From the NCBI RefSeq assembly GCF_005047355.1, contig NZ_SUMC01000015.1:1-64000 (forward strand): 64,000 nucleotides of DNA, in the 5' to 3' direction. This stretch comes from Actinacidiphila oryziradicis (GTDB lineage: Bacteria; Actinomycetota; Actinomycetes; Streptomycetales; Streptomycetaceae). Each line of letters begins with the position of its first letter. Positions within the stretch are counted from its first letter, which is position 1. The notes under the pieces were generated by a model. It was not told the DNA's origin. It was given only the letters and a program-made list of their open reading frames with translations, and did no database searches. Below are positions 36,521 to 44,386 of the stretch, in pieces. Position numbers and translations under genes: made by a program.

Positions 36521-36568
36521 ATGACCACGCTCCCGACGCTGAACGCAACGGTGTCCGTGACGAGGTGA
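36521..36568 (+). CDS. possible 15-residue peptide frame
   Basis: ATG at 36521 follows GGGAGGACGGC, a good ribosome-binding site, and reads MTTLPTLNATVSVTR to TGA. It ends three bases before a strong stem-loop. No downstream gene on this strand exists for it to attenuate, so it may be chance or the relic of a leader. Confidence 0.2.
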   Translation: MTTLPTLNATVSVTR

Positions 36569-36570
36569 CA

Positions 36571-36611
36571 ACCCGCGTGCCCCCCGCCGGTCGGCGAGGT
36601 GGCACGCGGGT
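36571..36611. terminator. stem-loop, probable bidirectional terminator for the LysR gene
   Basis: ACCCGCGTGCC at 36571-36581 pairs perfectly with 36601-36611 over a 19-base loop. It lies about 170 bases beyond the stop of the leftward LysR gene. Confidence 0.55.
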
Positions 36612-36784
36612 CCAGTTGCCGGTCATGCCAGAAGCAACAGACCTTACGCTTTCTTGAGTGTGAAGTCGGTGTGATCGCCGCTCCCTTCGCGGCTGGGACC
36701 AGTGGCATCGCCGTGTCACCTTGTCCGTGGCAGCCACCGCAGAGCCGTACCAGCAAGCACGCGACATTCGCCGACCGCACCTGT

Positions 36785-37666
36785 TCATGCGGCGCGTGAG
36801 GCCAATGCGGTCGTCACGAAGGCCTCGGCCGCGGCGGTCAGCGGCTGGTCCCTGTGGACGATGAGCAGGTCGTAGGTCACTCGGGGGAGCAGGGGCAGCA
36901 CCACGGCGCCCCTGCGCTCGGCCTCCCGTGACACCGTCCAGGGCAGGAAGGCCGCGCCGACGCCTTCCAGGATCAGCGGCACGACGGCCTCGCGGTGAGG
37001 CGTCTCCAGCGCCGTGCGCAGCGCGATGCCCCGTTCCTTCGCCTCGTCGAGCAGATTGCGGGCCCGGGAACCGACGGCGCTGCTGATGAACGGGATGTCC
37101 ACGAGCTGTTCCAGGCTGACTGGCCCCTGGCCGCTCAGCAGGCTTCCTGGCGGGAGCACAGCGACGATCTCGTTGCGGCCGATGGGGTGTGCCCGCAGGT
37201 CCGCCGACACCGGGCGGTCGGTGAGCCCGACCTCGCACGAGGCGCTGGCCACCGCCGCCGCGGCGAGGGCGCCCTCTTCGGTGGGCAGCATCGAGATCGT
37301 GACATCGGGATACTTACGGCAAAAGATCCCGATGATCCGGGCCAGCGGTTCGACGCTCAACGCGGGTGGCGCGCTGACGGTGACCCGGCCACCGCGGAAT
37401 CCCTTCAGCGCAATCATCGACAGCCGCGCTTCTTCCACGTCCTTGAGTGCACGCCGAGCGTAGGTGAGCAGGACAGTGCCCGCCTCGGACACCACGACCC
37501 CCCGGCCGACCCGGTGGAACAGAGGTGAGCCGCACTCCCGCTCCAGCTTGCGGATGCCCTCGGACAGCGACGGCTGGCTGACATGCAGGCGGGCGGCGGC
37601 CTTCGTGAAACCGCCGTCGTCGACCGCGGCGACAAAGTACTCCAGCGTACGTAGATCCATACTCAT
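36785..37666 (-). CDS. LysR-family transcriptional regulator
   Basis: 293 residues. N-terminal winged HTH MDLRTLEYFVAAVDDGGF, then AAARLHVSQPSLSEGIRKLE, followed by the linker helix and a periplasmic-binding-like effector domain (FRGGRVTVSAPPALSV onward; EVGLTDRPV, VPLILEGVGAAFLP). ATG at 37666 or 37660 are both possible. It is divergent from the MFS/amidase operon across 129 bases that contain three GTATC boxes, so it most likely activates that operon in response to its substrate. Confidence 0.92.
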   Translation of the reverse strand: MSMDLRTLEYFVAAVDDGGFTKAAARLHVSQPSLSEGIRKLERECGSPLFHRVGRGVVVSEAGTVLLTYARRALKDVEEARLSMIALKGFRGGRVTVSAPPALSVEPLARIIGIFCRKYPDVTISMLPTEEGALAAAAVASASCEVGLTDRPVSADLRAHPIGRNEIVAVLPPGSLLSGQGPVSLEQLVDIPFISSAVGSRARNLLDEAKERGIALRTALETPHREAVVPLILEGVGAAFLPWTVSREAERRGAVVLPLLPRVTYDLLIVHRDQPLTAAAEAFVTTALASRAA

Positions 37667-37684
37667 AGGCTCACCCTATCAATT

Positions 37685-37732
37685 GTATCGGAAAAATAGA
37701 CTGGACGTATCTGTTGGTGCGGTGTTCGATAC
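37685..37732. promoter_or_regulatory. GTATC boxes in the LysR/MFS divergent region
   Basis: GTATC occurs at 37685-37689 and 37707-37711 and in inverse orientation (GATAC) at 37728-37732. Starts are 22 and 21 bases apart, about two helical turns. The last two form an inverted repeat with a 16-base spacer. The layout suits a LysR tetramer; binding is inferred. Confidence 0.4.
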
Positions 37733-37795
37733 CTCAAAAGCGGCAGCCCTCCCCGGAAACCGATGTCGGCATAAACTCCAAGACAGGAGAAACCT

Positions 37796-39244
37796 GTGGA
37801 TTCCCCCCCGGCGCTGATCAGAACCAAGGACGACGTCGTCCGCGTGATCAATGAGAGTGCCGACGCCCCGCACAGCCGCATGATCGGTTTCATCGCGCTG
37901 GGCGGGTTCTTCCTCGACGCGTACGACTTCACCAGCCTGAGTGCGGGCTCGGTACAGATGAAGTCGGAGTTCGGTCTCAGTGCGAGCCAGCTCGGTCTTG
38001 TCACCGCCGTCATGGCCTTCGGCGCCATTGTAGGCGCGCTCTCCGGTGGCTATTTCGTGGACCGGTTCGGCCGGCTCCGTATGTTCATCGTCAACCTCTT
38101 GCTCTTCGTGCTGGCGACGCTCGGTGCGGCGTTCGCCCCGGACTACGAAACCCTCATTGTGCTGCGCCTGTTGATCGGCATCGGTGTCGGACTCGATGTG
38201 CCGGTCGCCATGGCGTTCCTGGTCGAGTTCATGGCAATGAAGAAGAAGGCGAAGTGGGTGGAGTCGGCGGCGGCGCTGTGGTCGGCTGCGACCATCTGCG
38301 GACTGCTCGTCGCCCTTCTTCTCAACGCGCTCGGAGCCGGAAACAGCCTGTGGCGCTGGGAGGTCGGCCTCGGCGCCCTGCCCGCCGTAGTGATCCTTCT
38401 GCTGCGCTTCAAGTACATGGCGGAGAGCCCGATGTGGGCTGCAACCAAGGGTGACCTCGCCGAAGCCGCACGTATTCTCAGCATCACCTACGCCAGGCCG
38501 TTCGAGCTTGCGCCGGACGCGGTGGCCGCGCCACAGGCCGAAACACCCAGGAATCCTTTCCGTCCCTTCGGACAGCTTTTCACCGGCGAGTTCCGCAAGC
38601 GGACGATCCTGATCTCAGTCATCAGTGCGGCGCAGAGCGTCCAGTTCTCCTCGGTCGGCTTCTACCTGCCTCTGATTGTCTTCTCGTTCTTCCACAGCAG
38701 CTTCACCGTCTCCCTGTTGGCGTCGGTATTCGCCAACGCCTGCGGTCTGTGCGCCGCACTGCTCGCCGCGAACTTGGCGGACAGGCTCGGACTGCGCAGG
38801 CTGACCGTCATCGGATTCTCCGGTGTCGCTGTCGTGCTCATCGTGCTTGGCCTCGTCGGCCATCTGATACCGCCGCTGCTCGGGGTAGTACTGCTGGCGT
38901 TCTTTATCGGCGCACACACCTTCGGGCCCGGTTCCACCGCGCAGTCGATGTCAGCGATGTCCTATCCGACCCGGGTCCGCGGCGTCGGCGCCGGGCTGTC
39001 CCAGGCCAGCAACCGCACCGGCAGCCTGATCGCGCTCTACGGTGTCCCGGTCCTGCTGTCCGCCTTCGGGCTTTACCACGCCCTGCTGATCCTGCTGGTC
39101 GCCCCGGCGATCGGTCTGATCGTGCTCGCCGTGATCAAGTGGGAACCGGTGGGCAATGTTTCCGAAGACGAGCCGGAGTCCGTCTTCGGCTCTCCTACGG
39201 GGGGCACATCGCGCCCGGCGATCACCCCCACCCACTCGATATGA
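37796..39244 (+). CDS. MFS transporter (metabolite:H+ symporter type)
   Basis: 482 residues with twelve predicted membrane helices. The loop 2-3 motif GGYFVDRFGRLRM is the MFS signature, and a related motif AANLADRLGLRRL occurs between helices 8 and 9. The N-terminus GFFLDAYDFTSLSAG and the helix-5 region LRLLIGIGVGLDVPVAMAF resemble sugar-porter/metabolite symporters. GTG at 37796 has an AGGAG RBS. Its stop overlaps the start of the next gene (ATGA), the first of a four-gene coupled operon, so it should import the amide or ureide that the operon breaks down. Confidence 0.92.
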   Translation: MDSPPALIRTKDDVVRVINESADAPHSRMIGFIALGGFFLDAYDFTSLSAGSVQMKSEFGLSASQLGLVTAVMAFGAIVGALSGGYFVDRFGRLRMFIVNLLLFVLATLGAAFAPDYETLIVLRLLIGIGVGLDVPVAMAFLVEFMAMKKKAKWVESAAALWSAATICGLLVALLLNALGAGNSLWRWEVGLGALPAVVILLLRFKYMAESPMWAATKGDLAEAARILSITYARPFELAPDAVAAPQAETPRNPFRPFGQLFTGEFRKRTILISVISAAQSVQFSSVGFYLPLIVFSFFHSSFTVSLLASVFANACGLCAALLAANLADRLGLRRLTVIGFSGVAVVLIVLGLVGHLIPPLLGVVLLAFFIGAHTFGPGSTAQSMSAMSYPTRVRGVGAGLSQASNRTGSLIALYGVPVLLSAFGLYHALLILLVAPAIGLIVLAVIKWEPVGNVSEDEPESVFGSPTGGTSRPAITPTHSI

Positions 39245-40881
39245 AAGCAGGCGCACGAACAGTGCAATCCCGTTCCGCCATTCTCCGGCTGATCCAGCCG
39301 GACCTTGAGGAGGGCGTGCTCAGCCGCGCTGGAAGCATGCTCGACGATGTCGCCACCTATCTGGACTCGGTGGACGCACGAGATCTGGACACCACATTCC
39401 CGGTCTTCACGTTCGACCCGGCCGCCGCCTCCTCCTATCTGCCGACGCCGGTGCAACGCACGGGAGTCGCGCCGGCCGACGCCGCGGTCCCGCCACCGGA
39501 CGCCGGCGAGCTGCCCTGGGCGCCGGCCACGGATGTCGCCCGCCTGGTGCGCGAGGGCGAGCTCACAGCGGCGGAGGTGGCCGCCCTGCACGCACGGCGG
39601 ATCAGCGACTGGCAGCCGGAGGTCAACGCGTTTATCGACGTCACGCTCGACGAGGCGGCTCAGCACCGGACCGGGGCACTGGCCGGGGTGCCGGTCGGCC
39701 TTACCGACCTGATCGATGTCGCCGGACTGCCCACCACGGCCGGATCCGCGATCATGCGCGACCGGATCGCCGAAACCGACGCGGAGTGCTGGAGCGCGCT
39801 GTCCGGCGCGGGCGCTGTACTGGCGGGTAAGCTGAACGTGCAGGAGTTCGCGGCCGGAACGACCGGCGAGAACGCCCGGTTCGGCTGGACCCGTAATCCC
39901 TGGGACGTGACCAGGATGACCGGCGGAGCGTGCGGCGGCGCGGGGGCCGCGGTGGCGGCGGGGCTGGTGTCGGCGGCGCTCGGCCCCGACCCCGGCGGGT
40001 CGATCAGGGTGCCCGCGGCGCATTGCGGGGTCGTCGCGCTCAAGCCCACCTACGGAGCGATAAGCCGGCGCGGCGTTCTGCCGCTGACCTGGACGCTGGA
40101 CGCCCTCGGTGTGATGGCGCAGCGCGTACGGGGAGTGGCCGGCGTCGCTGATCAGCTGCTGTCCGCCAACACGCCCTGGGGCAGGCGCGGCAGCTGCGAG
40201 AGCGCGGCGCTGGCAGGAGAACGGGCCCCCGGACTCGATCTGACATTCGGGATCCCCACGTCCTGGCTGGACATGGGGCTCGATCCGGAGGTGCGGCACG
40301 CGTTCGAGCGGGCGCTGGAGCACCTCACGGACCTCGGGGCGAAGGTACGCGAGGTGGACGTACCGTACGCGGGAGACATCCTGCGGATGCACCGGGCCGT
40401 CGCGTTCTCCGAGGCCTCTGCGTCGCACGAGCCGTTCCTGCTCCACCAGGCCGACGAGTACGGCGCCAATATCCGTGACCGGGAGGAGGCCGGACGGGCC
40501 ATGCTCGCCGGTCAGTACCTCAAGGCGTCCCGCATTCGCGCCGTGCTGTGCAGGGAGTTCTCCGAGGTGTGGCGAGATGTCGATCTGATCGTCACACCGA
40601 CGGTCCCGGTGCCCGCCGCGCCCATCGGTACGTCCTCGGTCACGACGAGTTCGCGTGGCGCCGAGCCCACCCACACGGTGTACACCCGCTATCTGGCTCC
40701 GTTCAGCTCCCTCGGCCTGCCCGCGCTGTCCGTCCCCTGCGGCGCCACGGCGGGGGGCCTCCCCATCGGCATGCAGCTGGCCGGGCCGCCACATGCCGAG
40801 ACGACCCTGTTCTACGCGGCCGGAGCCTACGAGGCCACCACGGACTGGCACACCCGGCACCCGGTGCTCCCCACTCGATGA
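39241..40881 (+). CDS. amidase-signature-family protein lacking catalytic residues
   Basis: 546 residues. About 100 extra N-terminal residues precede an amidase-signature fold. The nucleophile region DPGGSIRVPA (Ser near 253) is present, but the catalytic lysine of the usual VKDLID is threonine (VGLTDLIDVAGLPTT, near 153), and the GGSSGGSA segment with the cis-serine reads GGACGGAGA near 228. Two of three triad members are therefore missing. It may be a regulatory, scaffolding or binding partner of the active amidase encoded two genes downstream, or use different chemistry. The start overlaps the MFS stop (ATGA), and its own stop is 11 bases before the next start. Confidence 0.88.
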   Translation: MKAGARTVQSRSAILRLIQPDLEEGVLSRAGSMLDDVATYLDSVDARDLDTTFPVFTFDPAAASSYLPTPVQRTGVAPADAAVPPPDAGELPWAPATDVARLVREGELTAAEVAALHARRISDWQPEVNAFIDVTLDEAAQHRTGALAGVPVGLTDLIDVAGLPTTAGSAIMRDRIAETDAECWSALSGAGAVLAGKLNVQEFAAGTTGENARFGWTRNPWDVTRMTGGACGGAGAAVAAGLVSAALGPDPGGSIRVPAAHCGVVALKPTYGAISRRGVLPLTWTLDALGVMAQRVRGVAGVADQLLSANTPWGRRGSCESAALAGERAPGLDLTFGIPTSWLDMGLDPEVRHAFERALEHLTDLGAKVREVDVPYAGDILRMHRAVAFSEASASHEPFLLHQADEYGANIRDREEAGRAMLAGQYLKASRIRAVLCREFSEVWRDVDLIVTPTVPVPAAPIGTSSVTTSSRGAEPTHTVYTRYLAPFSSLGLPALSVPCGATAGGLPIGMQLAGPPHAETTLFYAAGAYEATTDWHTRHPVLPTR

Positions 40882-40892
40882 AAGGCGATCCC

Positions 40893-42263
40893 ATGTACGA
40901 CATGGCCATCATCGGCGGATCCGTAGTCACACAGGACGGCGTCATGCGGACCGATGTCGGGATCAAGGACGGCACCATCGTGTCCGTCGGCACTCCCCTC
41001 GCGCCCTCCAACGTCACGGGACGCGTCATCGACGCCACCGGCAAGCTCGTCTTGCCCGGCGTGATCGACGCCCATGTCCACTGCCGGACCTGGACCGATC
41101 ACGCTGATGCCATCGGCGACTCCCACCGCTCGGCGGCCTACGGCGGCGTCACCACCGCGATCACCCAGATCAGGGCACCCGTCGAGATGGCTCCCTCGGC
41201 TGCGATCGAGCACTTCATCGAGGAGGGCGAACGCACCTCGCTGATCGACTTCGGTCTGCACACCATCCTGCGTCCCGAGCACGACGCGGCCACCGAGGTG
41301 CCGAAGGTGATGAGCCTCGGAAGCCCGTCCGTCAAGTTCTTCATGTCCTACAAGGACACCGGCATTATGACGCCCGACGCCACCTTGCTGCGGAACCTCC
41401 GCGTGGTGGCGGAGAACGGCGGCCTGGCCATGGTGCACGCGGAGGACGGGGAGATCCTCAGCAACCTGATTGAACACGCCCAGGCGACCGGGCGCACCCG
41501 GCTCGAGGATTTCGCGTGGACGCATCCCGCCTCGGCCGAGGACCTGGGCGTACACAAGGCGCTCGCCTACGCGAAGGCGACCAACTGCCCGCTCTACATC
41601 CTGCACATGACCACCGCGGGCGGAGTGGAGCTCCTGCGCGAAGCGGCGGCGGCAGGCCAGCCGGTGTTCGGGGAGACCTGTCCGAAGTACCTGAGCTTGA
41701 CCAACGACGATCTCCTGCGTGTCGGGGCGCAGGCCAAGGTCGGACCTCCGCTGCGTACGGACGACGACCGGGAGCAGCTGTGGGACGCGCTGAAGACCGG
41801 CACGCTGTCCGTGGTCGCCAGCGACCACGCGCCCCGGGTACGGGCGCGGATGGGCCAGGTCGACGACGTGTTCGCCGAGCCGTACGGCGCACCCGGTACG
41901 GAGACCATGCTGCCGGTGATCTTCGACGAGCTGGTGGTGCGGCGCGGCGGGGACGTGTCCTTGCTGGCCGAGATCCTCAGCACCAACCCGGCGCGGATCT
42001 ACGGGCTGTACCCGAAGAAGGGCGTCATCGCGCCGGGCTCCGACGCGGATCTCATCCTGGTGGATCCCGGGCGCAGGGAAGTGATCAGCGCGGCGACCCA
42101 GCACTCGACGGCCACGTACAGCCTGTACGAGGGCCGTGAGGTGACCGGCTGGCCGGTCCTGTCCACTGTCCGTGGCCGGGTCGTACTGGAGGACGGCGAG
42201 CTCAAACAGCAGCCGGGGTTCGGGCGGTACCAGCGTCGGGACACGGCCGGGCTGATGCGGTGA
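40893..42263 (+). CDS. cyclic amidohydrolase of the hydantoinase/allantoinase/dihydroorotase family
   Basis: 456 residues with a full binuclear zinc site: HxH in DAHVHCRT (61, 63), the carboxylated-lysine candidate in SVKFFMSYKD near 147, His in MVHAEDG near 181, His in YILHMTT near 236 and Asp in ASDHAP near 309. The C-terminal beta sandwich is complete. Such enzymes open cyclic amides: hydantoins, allantoin, dihydropyrimidines, or other imides. The substrate cannot be named from sequence. ATG at 40893 has an AAAGG RBS; an ATG at 40878 overlapping the previous stop is an alternative. The stop overlaps the amidase start. Confidence 0.9.
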   Translation: MYDMAIIGGSVVTQDGVMRTDVGIKDGTIVSVGTPLAPSNVTGRVIDATGKLVLPGVIDAHVHCRTWTDHADAIGDSHRSAAYGGVTTAITQIRAPVEMAPSAAIEHFIEEGERTSLIDFGLHTILRPEHDAATEVPKVMSLGSPSVKFFMSYKDTGIMTPDATLLRNLRVVAENGGLAMVHAEDGEILSNLIEHAQATGRTRLEDFAWTHPASAEDLGVHKALAYAKATNCPLYILHMTTAGGVELLREAAAAGQPVFGETCPKYLSLTNDDLLRVGAQAKVGPPLRTDDDREQLWDALKTGTLSVVASDHAPRVRARMGQVDDVFAEPYGAPGTETMLPVIFDELVVRRGGDVSLLAEILSTNPARIYGLYPKKGVIAPGSDADLILVDPGRREVISAATQHSTATYSLYEGREVTGWPVLSTVRGRVVLEDGELKQQPGFGRYQRRDTAGLMR

Positions 42264-43663
42264 CGCAGCTGTGGGAGCTCACCGCCGGCGCGCAGGCGCG
42301 GGGGGTTCGCGAAGGCGAATTCTCCGCGGAAGAGTTGATGCGTTCGGTACTGGGCCGTATCGATGAGGCAGACCCGGAGGTCAATGCCTACTGCACGATC
42401 AACGAGCGTGCGCTGGCGGACGCTCGGGCAGCAGACACGGCGCTGGCGGAGGGCGCTGCGATCGGGCCCCTGCACGGGGTTCCCTTCTCCGTCAAGGACC
42501 TCATCCCGACCGCCGGACTGCGGACGACCTTGGGCAGCACTGCCTACCAGGACTGGATCCCCGACCAGGACGACGTGTCTGTGGAGCGGATGCGCGCGGC
42601 GGGTGCGCTCCTGCTGGGGAAGACCAACACCCGTGAGCTCGGCTACGGTGTTGTGACCGACAACGCGTTGTTCGGGCCGACCCGCAATCCCCGGAGGCCC
42701 GACCGTACGGCTGGGGGGTCCTCGGGCGGCTCGGCCGCGGCCGTAGCCGGCGGGATGGGATCGCTCAGCCTGGGCAACGATGGCGGCGGCTCGCTGCGCG
42801 TGCCCGCCGCCTTGTGTGGCGTCTTCACCCTGAAGCCGACCTTCGGAGCCGTGCCCTTGTATCCGTCGTGCCGGCTGCCGACGCGAGCGGGGCTGGGGAG
42901 CTGGGAGACGCTGGAATCCATCGGCCCGATCACCCGCACGGTCGAGGACGCCGCCCTGGTGCTGGAAACAATCGCGGGATTCGACCAACGGGACCGGCAT
43001 TCGATACCGACCGTCATGCGTGGGCTGCGGGCTGGCCTTGACGAAGGTGTGAGCGGGCTGAGAATCGCCTGGAGCCCGCGCCTCGGGCAGGCCGATGTCG
43101 ATCCCGCGGTGCTCGAATTGACGACGCGCGCCGTCGACGCACTCGCCCGCGCCAGGCTCGGCTGCGAGGTCGTGGACATCGATCCGCCCGTCGGAGACCT
43201 GCGTGAACTGCGTAGGGTCTTCGCCGCCACGGTCGCCCGGGACTCCGACCTGGTGGGTCTGCGGGAGCTGGCCGAGCGCCACGAAGTCTCTGAAGACCTC
43301 CAGGAGCTCGTGCGACGGGACTGGACGGCGGAGACCTTCACCTGGGCGGCGACCCGGCGGCAGGTGCTCTACGACGCGGTCAGGAGCTTCATGGTGGACT
43401 GGGATCTGCTTATCACGCCGACCACGGCGACGACCGCGTTCCCGATCGGCCTGCGCTGGCCGGAGCACAGCCTGGGCCGTGACTGGTCGCCGTTCGCGTT
43501 CCCGTTCAACCTCACCGGCCAGCCCGCAGCGAGTGTGCCGGTCGGGACGACGGACGACGGCCTGCCGGTCGGCCTGCAGATCGTTGGCAGACGCCTGGCG
43601 GACGCTACCGTGCTGCGGGTCGCACACCTCCTTGAACAGACGCTCGCAACGGTCCGTATCTAG
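42260..43663 (+). CDS. amidase (amidase-signature family, intact triad)
   Basis: 467 residues. The triad is complete: Lys in PFSVKDLIPTAG near 79, cis-Ser in AGGSSGGSAAA near 154 and nucleophilic Ser in GGGSLRVPA near 178. The rest of the fold is normal (FTLKPTFGAVP, PITRTVEDAALVL). GTG at 42260 overlaps the previous stop (GTGA). It would hydrolyse the linear amide or carbamoyl product made by the cyclic amidohydrolase. Contrast with the degenerate homologue earlier in the operon; the two share little sequence, so they are not a recent duplication. Confidence 0.9.
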   Translation: MTQLWELTAGAQARGVREGEFSAEELMRSVLGRIDEADPEVNAYCTINERALADARAADTALAEGAAIGPLHGVPFSVKDLIPTAGLRTTLGSTAYQDWIPDQDDVSVERMRAAGALLLGKTNTRELGYGVVTDNALFGPTRNPRRPDRTAGGSSGGSAAAVAGGMGSLSLGNDGGGSLRVPAALCGVFTLKPTFGAVPLYPSCRLPTRAGLGSWETLESIGPITRTVEDAALVLETIAGFDQRDRHSIPTVMRGLRAGLDEGVSGLRIAWSPRLGQADVDPAVLELTTRAVDALARARLGCEVVDIDPPVGDLRELRRVFAATVARDSDLVGLRELAERHEVSEDLQELVRRDWTAETFTWAATRRQVLYDAVRSFMVDWDLLITPTTATTAFPIGLRWPEHSLGRDWSPFAFPFNLTGQPAASVPVGTTDDGLPVGLQIVGRRLADATVLRVAHLLEQTLATVRI

Positions 43664-43769
43664 CCCGCGCGTTTCAGTGTCAGCCGGTAGACCGGAGGCA
43701 ACGGAGGCCCGCTGCCGGTGAGGATGGCGTCGAGGGTGGCGGCGCGGATCAGGTGGGACAGGGATTCGA

Positions 43770-43984
43770 TCATTCCGCCCCAACACGTCCGCAAGCTTGC
43801 TGATCTCAACCGGCCCGGACGCTGGACAAGTCCCAGTGGATGCACCTGATGGCCATGCGGCAGCGCAAGACCCTCGTGATCTGCCGCCGCTGCCACGAGG
43901 ATATCCATGCCGGGCGAGGCGCCGCACCACCACGGAAGTAATCACTGGAGAGCGGGATGCCGGGAAATCTGGCACGTCCCGTTC
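43770..43984 (+). mobile_element. group II intron 3' remnant (maturase C-terminus and domain V)
   Basis: Two frames give the end of an intron reverse transcriptase/maturase: VRKLADLNRPGR and, after a -1 shift, LDKSQWMHLMAMRQRKTLV followed by CRRCHEDIHAGR, the HNH-type zinc-finger endonuclease tail, ending TAA at 43941. Nine bases later, 43950-43984 folds as intron domain V: an 8-bp lower stem GAGCGGGA/TCCCGTTC, a CG bulge, and a TGCCGG upper stem capped by a GAAA loop. A domain VI-like stem follows. The rest of the intron is absent. Confidence 0.75.
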
Positions 43985-44055
43985 GGGAAGGGGCCGACGG
44001 TTTTCCCAGAGTTCGGGTGAACTGAAGGGTCTTCGGGATGAACCCGGGCTTGGTC

Positions 44056-44330
44056 GCGCTCTATGGGTGGTTCGGGTCCTTGGGTTCGGGGGAACCGGCG
44101 ACGTGGTGTTGCTCGGAGGCGGTTGCCAGGAGCTGTCGTGCGATGGTCGCGTAGCGGAGGGCGGTGGTGTCGTCGAGTCCGAACACGGCGGCGAGGTGCA
44201 GGGGGTCGGGGCCGTGGGTGGCAGTGCCGGGCCACCGGCGGCCGCGGTGTTGCGGCCAGGCCAGCAGCAGGGTCCGGGTCAGATCGTCGAGCGGGCGGGC
44301 TTTGCCGGCCGCAACACGTGCCTCACGCTG
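44056..44330 (-). pseudogene. tyrosine recombinase remnant with internal deletion
   Basis: The minus frame reads KARPLDDLTRTLLLAWPQHR and then THGPDPLHLAAVFGLDDTTA and RYATIARQLL. Both halves match the C-terminal part of Streptomyces tyrosine integrases, but the catalytic segment that should lie between them is gone. It complements the other decayed copy at 21380-21700. Confidence 0.6.
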
Positions 44331-44386
44331 ATCTGGCACGACCGCCAGGCTCAACCCGGGCCCCCTCGCCTTTGCACGCCCGTCGC

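Noticed and set aside
39073..40860. 595-codon minus-strand frame over the degenerate amidase
   Set aside because: No recognisable motif and a composition typical of an antisense shadow. The plus-strand frame is coupled at both ends.
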